Positions 32,754 through 41,878 of a stretch of 64,000 nt of DNA are shown in pieces. The position numbers and the translations under genes were made by a program. This DNA is from Pantoea sp. Ap-967 (GTDB lineage: Bacteria > Pseudomonadota > Gammaproteobacteria > Pseudomonadales > Pseudomonadaceae). Numbering within the stretch: position 1 is the first letter of the stretch; the number at the start of each line of letters is the position of its first letter. Under the pieces are notes generated by a model. That model saw only the letters and a list, made by a program, of their open reading frames with translations, was not told the DNA's origin and did not search any database. The DNA lies in contig NZ_VWXK01000023.1 of NCBI RefSeq assembly GCF_011752565.1, positions 1 through 64,000 on the forward strand, in the 5' to 3' direction.

Positions 32754-33524
32754 ATGGCACTGGCCAAGCGCATCATCCCTTGCCTGGACGTGGACAACGG
32801 CCGGGTGGTCAAGGGCGTCAAGTTCGAGAACATCCGTGATGCCGGCGACCCGGTGGAAATCGCCCGTCGCTACAACGAGCAAGGTGCCGACGAAATCACC
32901 TTCCTCGACATCACCGCCAGCGTCGATGGCCGCGACACCACCCTGCATACCGTCGAGCGCATGGCCAGCCAGGTGTTCATCCCGCTGACCGTGGGCGGTG
33001 GCGTGCGCACCGTGCAGGATATCCGCAACCTGCTCAATGCCGGTGCCGACAAGGTGTCGATCAACACCGCCGCGGTGTTCAACCCGGAGTTCGTCGGCGA
33101 GGCAGCGGACCGCTTCGGTTCGCAGTGCATCGTTGTCGCCATCGACGCCAAGAAAGTCTCCGGCCCAGGCGAAGCGCCGCGCTGGGAGATCTTCACCCAC
33201 GGCGGGCGCAAGCCGACCGGGCTGGATGCGGTTGAATGGGCGAAGAAGATGGAAGGCCTGGGGGCAGGGGAAATCCTGCTGACCAGCATGGACCAGGACG
33301 GCATGAAGAACGGCTTCGACCTGGGCGTTACCCGCGCCATCAGCGATGCGCTGGGGATTCCGGTGATTGCGTCCGGGGGTGTGGGCAACCTGCAGCACCT
33401 GGCGGACGGGATTCTGGAAGGGCATGCCAGCGCGGTGCTGGCGGCCAGTATCTTCCACTTTGGCGAGTACACCGTGCCAGAGGCCAAGGCCTACATGGCT
33501 TCGCGCGGGATTGTGGTTCGCTGA
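32754..33524 (+). CDS. hisF: Imidazole glycerol phosphate synthase subunit HisF
   Basis: The cyclase subunit of 256 aa. It has a TIM-barrel with catalytic D12 in RIIPCLDVDNGRVVKG, a second acid in LLTSMDQDGMKNGFD, and phosphate sites in LTVGGGVRTVQDI and VIASGGVGNLQH. With HisH it yields imidazoleglycerol phosphate and AICAR. It is the last gene of the operon; a REP pair that may protect the transcript end follows within 15 bases. Confidence 0.97.
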   Translation: MALAKRIIPCLDVDNGRVVKGVKFENIRDAGDPVEIARRYNEQGADEITFLDITASVDGRDTTLHTVERMASQVFIPLTVGGGVRTVQDIRNLLNAGADKVSINTAAVFNPEFVGEAADRFGSQCIVVAIDAKKVSGPGEAPRWEIFTHGGRKPTGLDAVEWAKKMEGLGAGEILLTSMDQDGMKNGFDLGVTRAISDALGIPVIASGGVGNLQHLADGILEGHASAVLAASIFHFGEYTVPEAKAYMASRGIVVR

Positions 33525-33534
33525 AAGAACCATT

Positions 33535-33637
33535 GGGGCTGCTTTGCAGCCCATCGCGACCGAGGGTCGCTCCTACAGGGGAACGCGTATCCTGGTAGGA
33601 GCGACCCTTGGTCGCGATGGGCCGCACAGCGGCCCCA
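33535..33637. repeat. Convergent REP pair (GGTCGC family)
   Basis: GGGGCTGCTTTGCAGCCC and ATCGCGACCGAGGGTCGCTCCTAC are mirrored by GTAGGAGCGACCCTTGGTCGCGAT and GGGCCGCACAGCGGCCCC, located between convergent hisF and cbcV. Confidence 0.88.
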
Positions 33638-33643
33638 ACGGCC

Positions 33644-34822
33644 TCACCCGTGATTCTTGCCAAGCAAGGCGTGATAAAGCTCGGTATCCCCAAGAATCCC
33701 CACCACCTTGTCGTTTTCCTGCAGCACCAGCTTGTTGCCCGTCTGGTAACGAATCTGCAGCGCCTCGCGCATGCCAATGTCGGCATGCACCAACGTCGGT
33801 TTGCGCCCCAGCCCTTCCACGGCCTGCCCCGGCGCCCAGTTCTGCATATCCAGCCCGTTCTGCCCCTGGCGTGCACGCTTGATCGAATTCCCTTCGCCCA
33901 GGTCCAGCCAGGAATCGCCGCCTGGGTCCAGGCACACCGAGCCGTTGACCCGCTTGCAGTTGTCCAGGCTGCGCATCAGGCTGCGCCCGCACAGCACGTT
34001 CAACGGGTTGGTATGGGCAACGAAGGTGCGCACGTATTCGTCGGCCGGGTTCAGCACGATTTCTTCGGGCTTGCTGTACTGGATGATCCGCCCGTCCTTC
34101 ATGATGGCGATGCGGCTGCCCAGCTTCAGCGCCTCGTCAAGGTCGTGGCTGACGAACACGATGGTTTTGCTCAGTTTCGCCTGCAGGCCCAGCAGTTCGT
34201 CCTGCAGCCCTTGGCGAATCAGCGGGTCGAGCGCCGAGAACGGCTCGTCCATCAGCAGGATGTCGGCATCCATCGCCAGCGCCCGGGCCAGGCCCACGCG
34301 CTGCTGCATGCCGCCGGAAAGCTCGTCCGGCTTCTTGTTGCGCCACTGGGTCAGGCCCACCAGTTCGAGCTTTTCGTCCACCAGCTTGCGCCGTTCCTTC
34401 TCCGGGCGGCCCTGCATTTCCAGGCCGAAGCTGATGTTCTCGCGCACCGTCAGCCAAGGCATCAGGGCGAACTTCTGGAACACCATGGCGATGCGCTTGG
34501 TGCGCATCATCTTCAGCTCTGCGGGGGTGCAATGGGCAATGTCGATGTGCTTGCCTTCATGCTCGACGAACAGCTTGCCGCGGCTGACGGTGTTCAGGCC
34601 GTTGATGCAGCGCAGCAGGCTCGACTTGCCCGAGCCAGACAGGCCCATCAGCACGCAGATCTCGCCCTTGTTGATGTCCAGGTTGGCCTTTTCCACACCC
34701 ACCACCAGGCCCGTCTGCTTGAGGATCTGCTCGCGGGTGTGGCCTTTGTCCAGCAGCGCCAGCGCCTCGCGTGGCTTGTTGGAGAAAATGACGTCGACGT
34801 CTTCGAAACGAATGATGCTCAT
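33644..34822 (-). CDS. cbcV: Choline/betaine/carnitine ABC transporter ATPase
   Basis: A protein of 392 aa of the quaternary-amine (ProV/OpuAA) ATPase type. Walker A is GLSGSGKSS (60-68); LSGGMQQRVGLARALAMDAD is the signature region and ILLMDEPFSALDPL the Walker B. The C-terminal third holds a CBS-like regulatory region ending in GILGDTELYHALLGKNHG. It is the third gene of cbcX-cbcW-cbcV and overlaps cbcW by four bases. In P. aeruginosa the orthologous system imports choline, glycine betaine and carnitine through alternative binding proteins, one of which (CaiX) is encoded at 52524 here. Confidence 0.93.
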   Translation of the reverse strand: MSIIRFEDVDVIFSNKPREALALLDKGHTREQILKQTGLVVGVEKANLDINKGEICVLMGLSGSGKSSLLRCINGLNTVSRGKLFVEHEGKHIDIAHCTPAELKMMRTKRIAMVFQKFALMPWLTVRENISFGLEMQGRPEKERRKLVDEKLELVGLTQWRNKKPDELSGGMQQRVGLARALAMDADILLMDEPFSALDPLIRQGLQDELLGLQAKLSKTIVFVSHDLDEALKLGSRIAIMKDGRIIQYSKPEEIVLNPADEYVRTFVAHTNPLNVLCGRSLMRSLDNCKRVNGSVCLDPGGDSWLDLGEGNSIKRARQGQNGLDMQNWAPGQAVEGLGRKPTLVHADIGMREALQIRYQTGNKLVLQENDKVVGILGDTELYHALLGKNHG

Positions 34823-35664
34823 GCCTCACCCCTTACCGGCAGTTCCGGTTGCTTGCAGATACGGTCGAGCATGATCGCCAGCAGCACGATCGCCAGGCCC
34901 GCTTCGAAGCCCAGGGAGATATCGGCGGTGTTCAGTGCGTTGACCACGGGTTTGCCCAGGCCGTCGGCGCCCACCAGGGCGGCGATCACCACCATCGACA
35001 GCGACAGCATGATGCACTGGGTAACGCCGGCGGCGATGCTGGGCATCGCGTGCGGCAGTTCGATACGGGTAAGCAGCTGGCGGCGCGAGCAGCCAAAGGC
35101 CTTGCCCGCGTCCATCAGCTCCTGGGGCACGTCGCAGATGCCCAGGTAGGTGAGGCGGATGGGCGCGGCGATGGCGAACACCACCGTCGAGATCAGCCCC
35201 GGCACCACGCCCAGGCCGAACAGGGTCAGGGTAGGGATCAGGTAGACGAAGGTGGGCACCGTCTGCATCAGGTCCAGCACCGGGCGCATGGCGGTGTAGA
35301 ACATCGGCCTGTGCGCCGCGAGGATGCCCAGCGGCACGCCGATGGCCACGCAAACCACGGTGGCGAAGGTCACCTGGGCCAGGGTTTCCATGGTTTCCTG
35401 CCAGTACCCAAGGTTCAGGATCAGCAGGAAGGACAGGGCGACGAACACGGTCAGTGCCCACTTGCGCTGGATCAGGTGCGCGAGGGCCGCGAACAGGGCA
35501 ATCAGCACGAATGGGTTGAAGAAGGTGAGGGTACTGGTGACGCCATGGATCATGAACTCCAGGCCTCGGGCGATGGCGTCGAAGTAATTCGCGCCGTTCT
35601 GGGTCAGCCATTCCACGAACGACGCGATGTACTGGCCCAGGGGTATTTTCTGATCGATAAGCAT
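34819..35664 (-). CDS. cbcW: Choline/betaine/carnitine ABC transporter permease
   Basis: Inner-membrane permease of 281 aa, ProW type. The coupling loop is MDAGKAFGCSRRQLLTRIEL, with the preceding TVPTFVYLIPTLTLFGLGVV helix typical of the family. It has six or more hydrophobic segments. It stands between the binding-protein and ATPase genes and overlaps the latter by four bases. It is the translocation channel shared by several quaternary-amine binding proteins. Confidence 0.93.
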   Translation of the reverse strand: MLIDQKIPLGQYIASFVEWLTQNGANYFDAIARGLEFMIHGVTSTLTFFNPFVLIALFAALAHLIQRKWALTVFVALSFLLILNLGYWQETMETLAQVTFATVVCVAIGVPLGILAAHRPMFYTAMRPVLDLMQTVPTFVYLIPTLTLFGLGVVPGLISTVVFAIAAPIRLTYLGICDVPQELMDAGKAFGCSRRQLLTRIELPHAMPSIAAGVTQCIMLSLSMVVIAALVGADGLGKPVVNALNTADISLGFEAGLAIVLLAIMLDRICKQPELPVRGEA

Positions 35665-35748
35665 GATAGCGAGCTTCCACCTGCAAAGATTGAAATCAGT
35701 CCGGGGCGGGCACGGTCCCGCCCCGAGGTAGCGCTACGACGTATTGCG

Positions 35749-36696
35749 TTATTGAGCGAGCTTGGCCTTGGCCGCCTCAAGGCCCGGCTTGCCGTCCACG
35801 GTGGTAACGCCCGCAAGCCAGGTGTCCAGCTTGCCGGGGTTGTCCTTGAGCCATTTCTTGGCAGCCGCTTCGGGCTTCATCTTGTCGTCCAGGACATAGC
35901 CCATCATGGTGCTTTCATCCTTGAGCTCGAACGACAGGTTCTTCAGCAGTTGGCCGACGTTGCTGCACTGCTCTACATAACCCTTGCGGGTGTTGGTCAG
36001 CACGGTGGCCTTGCCGAACTCGGGGCCGAAGAAATCGTCCCCGCCGGTGAGGTACTGCATCTTGAAACGGGTGTTCATCGGGTGCGGCTCCCAGCCCAGG
36101 AACACGATGGCTTCATCGCGTTTCTGCGCCCGGTCGACCTGCGCCAACATGCCGGCCTCGCTCGACTGAACAATCTTGAAACCGGCGTCCTTCAGGCCGA
36201 AGGCATTCTTGTCGATCATGCTCTGGATGGTGCGGTTGCCATCGTTGCCGGGTTCGATGCCGTAGATCTTGCCTTCCAGTTCCTTCTTGAACTTGGGAAT
36301 GTCGCTGAAATCCTTCAGCCCCTTGTCATACAGCGCCTGGGGAACGGCCAGGGTGTACTTGGCGTTTTCCAGGTTGGCCCGCACGGTGTCCACCGTACCA
36401 GCGTCGCGGTACTGCTTGATGTCGTTCTCCATGGTCGGCATCCAGTTGCCGAGAAACACGTCCAGGTCCTTGCCGGTGGCCAGCGACTTGTAGGTCACCG
36501 GTACCGAGATCATGGTGGTGTGGGTTTTGTAACCCAGTGCTTCGAGCACAACGCTGGTGGTCGCCGTGGTGACGGTGATGTCGGTCCAGCCGACATCGGA
36601 GAAGCGTACCGTCTCGCATTCCGTGGGTTCGGCGGCCTGGGCCAGCAGCGGCGCGGACAGCAGCGCAGCCAGCAACAGCGAGGGTGAACCTTTCAT
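35749..36696 (-). CDS. cbcX: Choline-type periplasmic binding protein
   Basis: A protein of 315 aa with signal peptide MKGSPSLLLAALLSAPLLAQA. It belongs to the OpuAC/ChoX-like family: ECETVRFSDVGWTDITVTTA, DVFLGNWMPTMENDIKQY and EAIVFLGWEPHPMNTRFKMQ hold the aromatic residues that form the quaternary-ammonium cage. It ends with the family tail DKMKPEAAAKKWLKDNPGKL. The ATG at 36696 begins directly with the signal peptide. It is the first gene of cbcXWV, divergent from sdaA across a region holding a likely GbdR site. Confidence 0.92.
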   Translation of the reverse strand: MKGSPSLLLAALLSAPLLAQAAEPTECETVRFSDVGWTDITVTTATTSVVLEALGYKTHTTMISVPVTYKSLATGKDLDVFLGNWMPTMENDIKQYRDAGTVDTVRANLENAKYTLAVPQALYDKGLKDFSDIPKFKKELEGKIYGIEPGNDGNRTIQSMIDKNAFGLKDAGFKIVQSSEAGMLAQVDRAQKRDEAIVFLGWEPHPMNTRFKMQYLTGGDDFFGPEFGKATVLTNTRKGYVEQCSNVGQLLKNLSFELKDESTMMGYVLDDKMKPEAAAKKWLKDNPGKLDTWLAGVTTVDGKPGLEAAKAKLAQ

Positions 36697-36858
36697 GGGT
36701 GGACTCCTGTGATTTTGTCTTCGGGTTCGCATGGGTCGCCGGGCTTTCTCAGGGTCCGGTCGACCAGGCCTGCAGAGGGCAGGTTGCGTGGCCGTGCTTT
36801 ACGAGTCGCTTTCGATAATCCTCCAGCGCCGGGCAATCGCCTACTGGTGGGGCCGTAA

Positions 36859-36898
36859 CCAGTACGTAACGGGTCGCATCCAGTACGGGCGATGTCGC
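36859..36898. promoter_or_regulatory. Tandem CCAGTACG-N6-GTCGC repeats, candidate GbdR operator
   Basis: Two 19-base direct repeats start at 36859 and 36880, exactly 21 bases apart (two helical turns), each with CCAGTACG and GTCGC separated by six variable bases. This is the layout of an AraC-family operator. It lies in the 442-base divergent cbcX/sdaA gap (36697-37138); in P. aeruginosa both flanking units belong to the GbdR regulon. The rest of the gap shows no ORF. Confidence 0.6.
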
Positions 36899-37138
36899 TT
36901 ATGGATTTTTCCACCGGTGCCCGCGCATTTTTGCGTCACCAGGGCGCCCGAAAGCGGCGCGCCAGTGGCCAAAATGGCTGCGGCGCAGGTGGACAAAAGT
37001 ACGTCGGTTGCAGACGGCGAGGGGGTAGGCAAAAGCCCGATGATGCTTGCATTCCTGGCGGCTCGCTGCTTCAGCCTAGCAGTTGCACCGCCCTGCGCAT
37101 GGCGCGCAGAGACAAGCCCAGCAAGAGGTGAAGCGACA

Positions 37139-38515
37139 ATGGCCATCAGCGTGTTCGACCTGTTCAAGATCGGTGTCGGGCCTTCCAGCTCCCACACCGT
37201 TGGCCCCATGCGTGCTGGCGCCCTGTTCGTCCAGGGCCTGCGCGAACGCAGCGAGCTGGACCAGGTGCGAAGGATCGAAGTGCGCCTGTATGGCTCGCTG
37301 TCGGCCACCGGTGTCGGCCACGGCACCGACAACGCCACCATCATGGGCCTGATGGGCGAATGGCCCGACGCCATCGACCCCACCCAGATCGTTCCGCGTA
37401 TCGCCGACCTGCGCGAAACCAACACCCTGCAGCTGGATAACCGCCTGCCCATCGAGTTCATCTGGGCCCGCGACATGCTGCTGCTGGACGAGAACCTGCC
37501 CTACCACCCCAACGCCATGACCCTGATCGCCGAAGGCGCCCAGGGCGAGTTGCACCGCGACACCTACTACTCGGTGGGCGGTGGTTTCGTGGTCGATGCC
37601 GCCCAGGCCGCCAGCGGTGTGCTGGATGCCGACCAGACGGTGTTGCCGTACGATTTCAACAGCGCTGCCGAGCTGCTGCGCCTGTGCAAGCAAAACGACC
37701 TCAGCGTGTCGCAATTGATGATGGCCAACGAGAAGGTCTGGCGCAGTGAGGAGGAGATCCGCGCGGGCCTCTACAAGCTCTGGGAAGCCATGCAGGAGTG
37801 CGTCAACAACGGCCTGAAATACGAAGGCACGCTGCCCGGTGGGCTCAATGTGCGCCGTCGCGCCGCCAAGCTGCACCGTAGCCTGCAGGAAATCGGCAAG
37901 CCCAACGTGATTGGCTCGACCATGAGCGCCATGGAATGGGTGAACCTGTTCGCCCTGGCGGTCAACGAAGAAAACGCCGCCGGCGGGCGCATGGTCACCG
38001 CGCCCACCAATGGTGCGGCGGGCATCATTCCGGCGGTGCTGCACTACTACATGCGCTTCAGCGATGCGGTCACCGAGTCCAGCGTGGTCGACTACTTCCT
38101 CGCCGCCGCAGCGGTCGGCATCCTGTGCAAGAAGAATGCGTCGATTTCCGGTGCCGAGGTGGGTTGCCAGGGCGAGGTCGGCTCGGCCTGCGCCATGGCC
38201 GCTGCAGGGCTGGCCGAAGTGCTGGGAGCCACCCCGCCACAGGTGGAGAACGCTGCCGAGATTGCCCTGGAGCACAACCTTGGGCTGACCTGCGACCCGG
38301 TCGGCGGGTTGGTGCAGGTGCCGTGCATCGAGCGCAACGCGATTGCTGCCGTGAAGGCCATCAACGCGGTGCAGATGGCCTTGCGCGGTGACGGCGAGCA
38401 CTTCATCTCCCTCGACCAGGTGATCCGCACCATGCGTGATACCGGTGCCGACATGCACGACAAGTACAAGGAAACTTCGCGCGGTGGTTTGGCTGTAAGC
38501 GCCATCGAATGCTGA
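37139..38515 (+). CDS. sdaA: L-serine dehydratase (iron-sulfur, single chain)
   Basis: A protein of 458 aa that converts L-serine to pyruvate and ammonia using a 4Fe-4S cluster. The beta domain is at the start (VFDLFKIGVGPSSSHTVGPM); the alpha domain contains GRMVTAPTNGAAGIIPAVLH and cluster-ligand cysteines in LCKKNASISGAEVGCQGEVG, NLGLTCDPVGGLVQVPC and nearby. In the betaine pathway, sarcosine and glycine are converted through serine, which this enzyme drains; that explains its place between cbcXWV and gbdR. The ATG at 37139 gives the exact family start MAISVFDLFK; the longer frame is read-through. Confidence 0.95.
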   Translation: MAISVFDLFKIGVGPSSSHTVGPMRAGALFVQGLRERSELDQVRRIEVRLYGSLSATGVGHGTDNATIMGLMGEWPDAIDPTQIVPRIADLRETNTLQLDNRLPIEFIWARDMLLLDENLPYHPNAMTLIAEGAQGELHRDTYYSVGGGFVVDAAQAASGVLDADQTVLPYDFNSAAELLRLCKQNDLSVSQLMMANEKVWRSEEEIRAGLYKLWEAMQECVNNGLKYEGTLPGGLNVRRRAAKLHRSLQEIGKPNVIGSTMSAMEWVNLFALAVNEENAAGGRMVTAPTNGAAGIIPAVLHYYMRFSDAVTESSVVDYFLAAAAVGILCKKNASISGAEVGCQGEVGSACAMAAAGLAEVLGATPPQVENAAEIALEHNLGLTCDPVGGLVQVPCIERNAIAAVKAINAVQMALRGDGEHFISLDQVIRTMRDTGADMHDKYKETSRGGLAVSAIEC

Positions 38516-38532
38516 ATGCCTGAGTCAGCCTC

Positions 38533-38615
38533 AAGGGCCCCATCGCGAGCTAGGCTCGCTCCTACAGGACCACGCGTACCCTGTAGGAGCGAGCCTAGCT
38601 CGCGATGGGGCCCTT
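38533..38615. repeat. Near-perfect inverted REP pair (GAGCTAGGCTC family)
   Basis: AAGGGCCCCATCGCGAGC, TAGGCTCGCTCCTACAGG and their reverse complements form an inverted pair of about 83 bases directly after sdaA. Another small palindrome, GACACTC-AA-GAGTGTC, lies at 38705-38720 in the remaining gap before gbdR; no gene is visible in 38616-38997. Confidence 0.88.
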
Positions 38616-38997
38616 GAATATTTCCAGTGCACCGAGCCCCAATGCAGTGCATGGCCTAAGCTGACCAATCGTCGGCTGTCGTAATCAGCACGACCATTGT
38701 CGGTGACACTCAAGAGTGTCGTTTCTGGGCAACCTACACTGCGCGTGTCACCAAATTGCTCAGCCGTTACACGCAAGGCGCTACTACGCTGGTTTGCGAA
38801 GACTCGCCAACTCAACCGAAGTCCCTGATTTGCCGAATGAAGGCGTCGTTTTCAGGTTTTTTCGAATGGCCGTTCAATTTCAGGCACGGCGTTTGCGTTG
38901 AGATTGGCAACAAGCCCCTGCACACGAAACCGGGGCCATAACAAGAAATCAGTGCCCGCCTGAGGCACACCCTGCATTTGTGTGAGGAGAAATCGCG

Positions 38998-40104
38998 ATG
39001 ACGTCGTACACCTCCGGGAATCCAACCCAGAACCGCACAGCACCCCAGTCCATCGGGTTTCTTCTTTTGGACAATTTCACCCTGATTTCCCTGGCATCGG
39101 CCGTCGAGCCGCTGCGCATGGCCAACCAGCTGTCCGGCCGTGAGCTGTATCGCTGGCACACCTTGACCGTCGACGGCGGCCAGGTGTGGGCCAGCGACGG
39201 CTTGCAGATCACCCCGGATGCCGCCATGCACAGCGCGCCACCGATCGACACCGTGATCGTCTGCGGCGGCGTGGGCATCCAGCGCACCGTTACCCGTGAG
39301 CACGTCACCTGGCTGCAAGCCCAGGCCCGCCAGTCGCGCCGCCTGGGCGCGGTGTGCACCGGCAGTTGGGCGCTGGCCTGCGCCGGCCTGCTCGATGGCT
39401 TCGACTGCAGCGTGCACTGGGAATGCCTGGCCGCCATGCAGGAGGCCTTCCCGCGGGTCAACATGAGCACCCGCCTGTTCACCCTGGACCGCAACCGCTT
39501 CACCAGCTCCGGTGGCACCGCGCCGCTGGACATGATGCTGCACCTGATCAGCCGCGACCACGGCCGCGAGCTGTCGGCAGCGATCTCGGAAATGTTCGTC
39601 TACGAGCGCATCCGCAACGAACAGGATCACCAGCGCGTACCGCTCAAGCACATGCTTGGCACCAACCAGCCGAAGCTGCAGGAAATCGTTGCGCTGATGG
39701 AGGCCAACCTGGAAGAGCCGATCGACCTCGACGAACTGGCAGTGTACGTGTCGGTTTCGCGGCGCCAGCTCGAACGGTTGTTCCAGAAGTACCTGCATTG
39801 TTCGCCGTCGCGCTATTACCTGAAGCTGCGCCTGATTCGTGCGCGGCAGCTGCTCAAGCAAACGCCGATGTCGATCATCGAGGTGGCGTCGGTGTGCGGC
39901 TTCGTGTCCACGCCGCACTTCTCCAAGTGCTACCGCGAATACTTTGGCATTCCGCCGCGTGACGAGCGCGTGGGCTCCAACACCACCCAGCAGGTGGCGA
40001 TGATGCCGATTCCCCAGGCCATGACCCTGTCGCCGCACAGTGGGCCAATGGCGGCGTTGAGCCAGGCGCGCAATGAGTCGACCTTTGCCAGTGTAAGGCT
40101 CTGA
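38998..40104 (+). CDS. gbdR: GbdR, AraC-family regulator of glycine betaine catabolism
   Basis: A protein of 368 aa. The N-terminal 190 residues form a DJ-1/PfpI-like ligand-sensing domain (IGFLLLDNFTLISLASAVEP, LGAVCTGSWALACAGLLDGF). The C-terminal AraC HTH is LDELAVYVSVSRRQLERLFQ and IEVASVCGFVSTPHFSKCYR. In P. aeruginosa GbdR senses glycine betaine and dimethylglycine and activates gbcAB, dgcAB, sdaB, cbcXWV and the choline phospholipase genes. Position next to sdaA and cbcXWV supports orthology. Candidate target sites are seen at 36859 and 55153. A REP pair follows within about 10 bases of the stop. Confidence 0.93.
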   Translation: MTSYTSGNPTQNRTAPQSIGFLLLDNFTLISLASAVEPLRMANQLSGRELYRWHTLTVDGGQVWASDGLQITPDAAMHSAPPIDTVIVCGGVGIQRTVTREHVTWLQAQARQSRRLGAVCTGSWALACAGLLDGFDCSVHWECLAAMQEAFPRVNMSTRLFTLDRNRFTSSGGTAPLDMMLHLISRDHGRELSAAISEMFVYERIRNEQDHQRVPLKHMLGTNQPKLQEIVALMEANLEEPIDLDELAVYVSVSRRQLERLFQKYLHCSPSRYYLKLRLIRARQLLKQTPMSIIEVASVCGFVSTPHFSKCYREYFGIPPRDERVGSNTTQQVAMMPIPQAMTLSPHSGPMAALSQARNESTFASVRL

Positions 40105-40114
40105 ATTGAGCCGC

Positions 40115-40171
40115 CTGCTTCGCGGGGCAAGCCCGCTCCTGTAGGAGCGGGCTTGCCCCGCGAAGAGGCCG
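40115..40171. repeat. Tight inverted REP pair (GGGCAAGCCC family)
   Basis: CTTCGCGGGGCAAGCCCGCTCCT joins directly with its reverse complement (AGGAGCGGGCTTGCCCCGCGAAG), separated by only a few bases. It forms the left flank of the sigma/receptor/protease/ABC cassette; a related pair at 49378 forms the right flank. Confidence 0.9.
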
Positions 40172-40194
40172 GCCCATGCAACACACATCACCTG

Positions 40195-40213
40195 TTGATA
40201 ATGATTCTCGACA
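40195..40213 (+). promoter_or_regulatory. Fur box upstream of the ECF sigma gene
   Basis: TTGATAATGATTCTCGACA contains GATAATGAT, the conserved half of the Fur consensus, about 45 bases before the sigma-factor start. It implies iron-repressed expression of the sigma factor and therefore of the receptor operon. Confidence 0.7.
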
Positions 40214-40257
40214 ACAGGTAACATCGCCGCCCCCGAAACACTCTGGCATACCCCTCC

Positions 40258-40758
40258 GTGGCGGACGACAAACTCCAGCTCTACCTGGCCCACCGGGCGG
40301 CATTGCTCGACTATGCCGCGCCGATCGTCGGCTGCCGCGCCCGTGCCGAGGACGTGGTGCAGGAAGCCTGGCTGCGCTTCAGCCGCCAGCAGGACGATGC
40401 CGACATCCGCCACCCGGCCAGCTACCTGTACCGCATCGTGCGTAACCTGGCCCTGGACCAAACCCGCCGCAGCGCCACGGAAAAAGCCCAGCCCGGTGGC
40501 GACGAGATCCTCGCCGAACTGCCTTCGAGCAGTGCATCGCCCGAGCAGGCCGTCACCCAGCAGAACGAACTGTTCGCCATCAGCCGTGCCCTGGAAGAAC
40601 TGCCGCAGCGCACCCGCGTGGCGTTCGAGATGCATCGCCTGGGCGGCCATACCCTGCAGGAGGTGGCCACCCACCTGAACGTGTCGGTCAGCCTGGTGCA
40701 CCAATTGGTGCGCGACGCCCTAAGCCACTGCATGGCGCGCCTGGAGGACGACTTGTGA
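40258..40758 (+). CDS. FecI-like ECF sigma factor
   Basis: An iron-starvation type sigma factor of 166 aa. Region 2 is readable (YLAHRAALLDYAAPIVGCRA, EDVVQEAWLRFSRQ, SYLYRIVRNLALDQTRR) and region 4 is RTRVAFEMHRLGGHTLQEVA with the HTH LNVSVSLVHQLVRDAL. The start is GTG at 40258; no ATG fits the family start. It precedes a fecR gene and a TonB receptor with a signalling domain, so it should direct RNA polymerase to the receptor promoter when substrate binds. A Fur box lies upstream. Confidence 0.92.
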   Translation: MADDKLQLYLAHRAALLDYAAPIVGCRARAEDVVQEAWLRFSRQQDDADIRHPASYLYRIVRNLALDQTRRSATEKAQPGGDEILAELPSSSASPEQAVTQQNELFAISRALEELPQRTRVAFEMHRLGGHTLQEVATHLNVSVSLVHQLVRDALSHCMARLEDDL

Positions 40759-40855
40759 AAAACCACCAGGCTGCCGCGTCTTTTGCCCAGTGGGGCCGCT
40801 CTGTGCGACCCTTCGCGGCCATTCGCACTCCAAGCCCCCAGGAGCCTTGCCCGAC

Positions 40856-41812
40856 ATGACGTCAGCAGACCTCACATCCAGCCGCCGCGAGCAGGCCCTG
40901 GACTGGCTCCTGCGCCTGCAGCAGGCGCCCCTCGATTCGCCCCTGCACAGCGCGTTCGAACAGTGGTGCGCCAGTGACCCGGCCAACGCCGAGGCTTACC
41001 GCAAGGCGCACAAGTTATGGCAACTGACCGGCCAGCTGGCGCCCACCACCACCGAGCACTGGCCCAAGGCCCAGGTGCTGCCGATGCCTGCCCGGCGCAA
41101 CCGCCGCTGGTGGCTGGGCGCTGCCGTGGCGGCCTGCTTGCTAGTGGCCGTGGCGCCATCCCTGAGCCTGCGCCTGCAGGCCGACTACCGCACGGCCCAG
41201 GGTGAAACCCGCGACATCACCCTGGCCGATGGCAGCGTGGTGCAGATGGACAGCGACAGCGCCATCGCGGTGGACTACTCGGGCAATCATCGGGACGTGA
41301 AGTTGCTTGCCGGGCAGGCCTTCTTCGAGGTGGCGCCCAACAAAGCCAAGCCGTTCCACGTGCGTGCCGATGCCGTCAAGGTGACGGTGACGGGCACGGC
41401 GTTCAACGTCGAGCTGCGCCCGGGCCGGGTAGGGGTGGATGTGCAGCATGGCTCGGTGCGGGTCGAGGACAGCGCCGATGGGCATGTGCTTTCCGATGCG
41501 CTCACTGCCGGTGAACGGTTGCGCTATGTCGATGGCCTTGTTCAGGTGAAGACCTTCGTGCCGTCCCAGGCGGCGGCCTGGCGCCAGGGGCAATTGATTG
41601 CCGATGACCAGCGCGTGGCAGAGCTGGTGCAGGCGCTGGCGCGCTACCTGCCGGGCAAGGTGGTGCTGCGCGACGAGGCGCTGGGCGAGAAGCGGGTGAC
41701 CGGGGTGTATGACCTGCGCAAGCCTGAGGCGGCCCTGCGCGCGGTGATTCGGCCGCATGGGGGGGAGGTGCGTAGCTATGGGCCTTGGTTGCTGGTGCTG
41801 GGTTCGCCTTGA
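40856..41812 (+). CDS. FecR-like anti-sigma regulator
   Basis: A protein of 318 aa. The cytoplasmic DUF4880 domain (EQALDWLLRLQQAPLDSPLH, FEQWCASDPANAEAYRKAHK) contacts the sigma factor, a single transmembrane helix follows (WWLGAAVAACLLVAVAPSLS), and the periplasmic FecR domain (TLADGSVVQMDSDSAIAVDY, LAGQAFFEVAPNKAKPFHVR) senses the receptor signalling domain. The ATG at 40856 gives a normal family N-terminus; it lies 97 bases after the sigma stop, longer than the usual overlap, with no obvious gene between. It transduces substrate binding from the outer membrane. Confidence 0.92.
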   Translation: MTSADLTSSRREQALDWLLRLQQAPLDSPLHSAFEQWCASDPANAEAYRKAHKLWQLTGQLAPTTTEHWPKAQVLPMPARRNRRWWLGAAVAACLLVAVAPSLSLRLQADYRTAQGETRDITLADGSVVQMDSDSAIAVDYSGNHRDVKLLAGQAFFEVAPNKAKPFHVRADAVKVTVTGTAFNVELRPGRVGVDVQHGSVRVEDSADGHVLSDALTAGERLRYVDGLVQVKTFVPSQAAAWRQGQLIADDQRVAELVQALARYLPGKVVLRDEALGEKRVTGVYDLRKPEAALRAVIRPHGGEVRSYGPWLLVLGSP

Positions 41813-41837
41813 GACATGTTGCGCCGGTGAGATCGAG

Positions 41838-41878
41838 CGCCGCCCGCGCGGCGCTTCGCGAGCTGCGCTCGCTCCTAC
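41838..41878. repeat. Single REP element
   Basis: GCGAGCTGCGCTCGCTCCTAC with a preceding GC hairpin (CGCCGCCCGCGCGGCG), in the 250-base gap between fecR and the receptor gene. Downstream, near 42009, AT-rich sequence probably contains the ECF-dependent receptor promoter. Confidence 0.75.

Noticed and set aside
28772..32833. Very long minus-strand frames opposite the transporter and his genes (1353 codons), and similar ones at 43501-46638 and 56335-59274
   Set aside because: They lie antisense to well-recognised genes (OFA transporter, hisBHAF, TonB receptor, M16 protease, dgcA) and show the composition of GC-rich shadow frames without any domain.
38533..38615. Repeated inverted sequences considered as CRISPR units
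   Set aside because: These and similar blocks are paired REP elements with matched stems and a common foot. There are no regularly spaced direct repeats with unique spacers and no cas genes.
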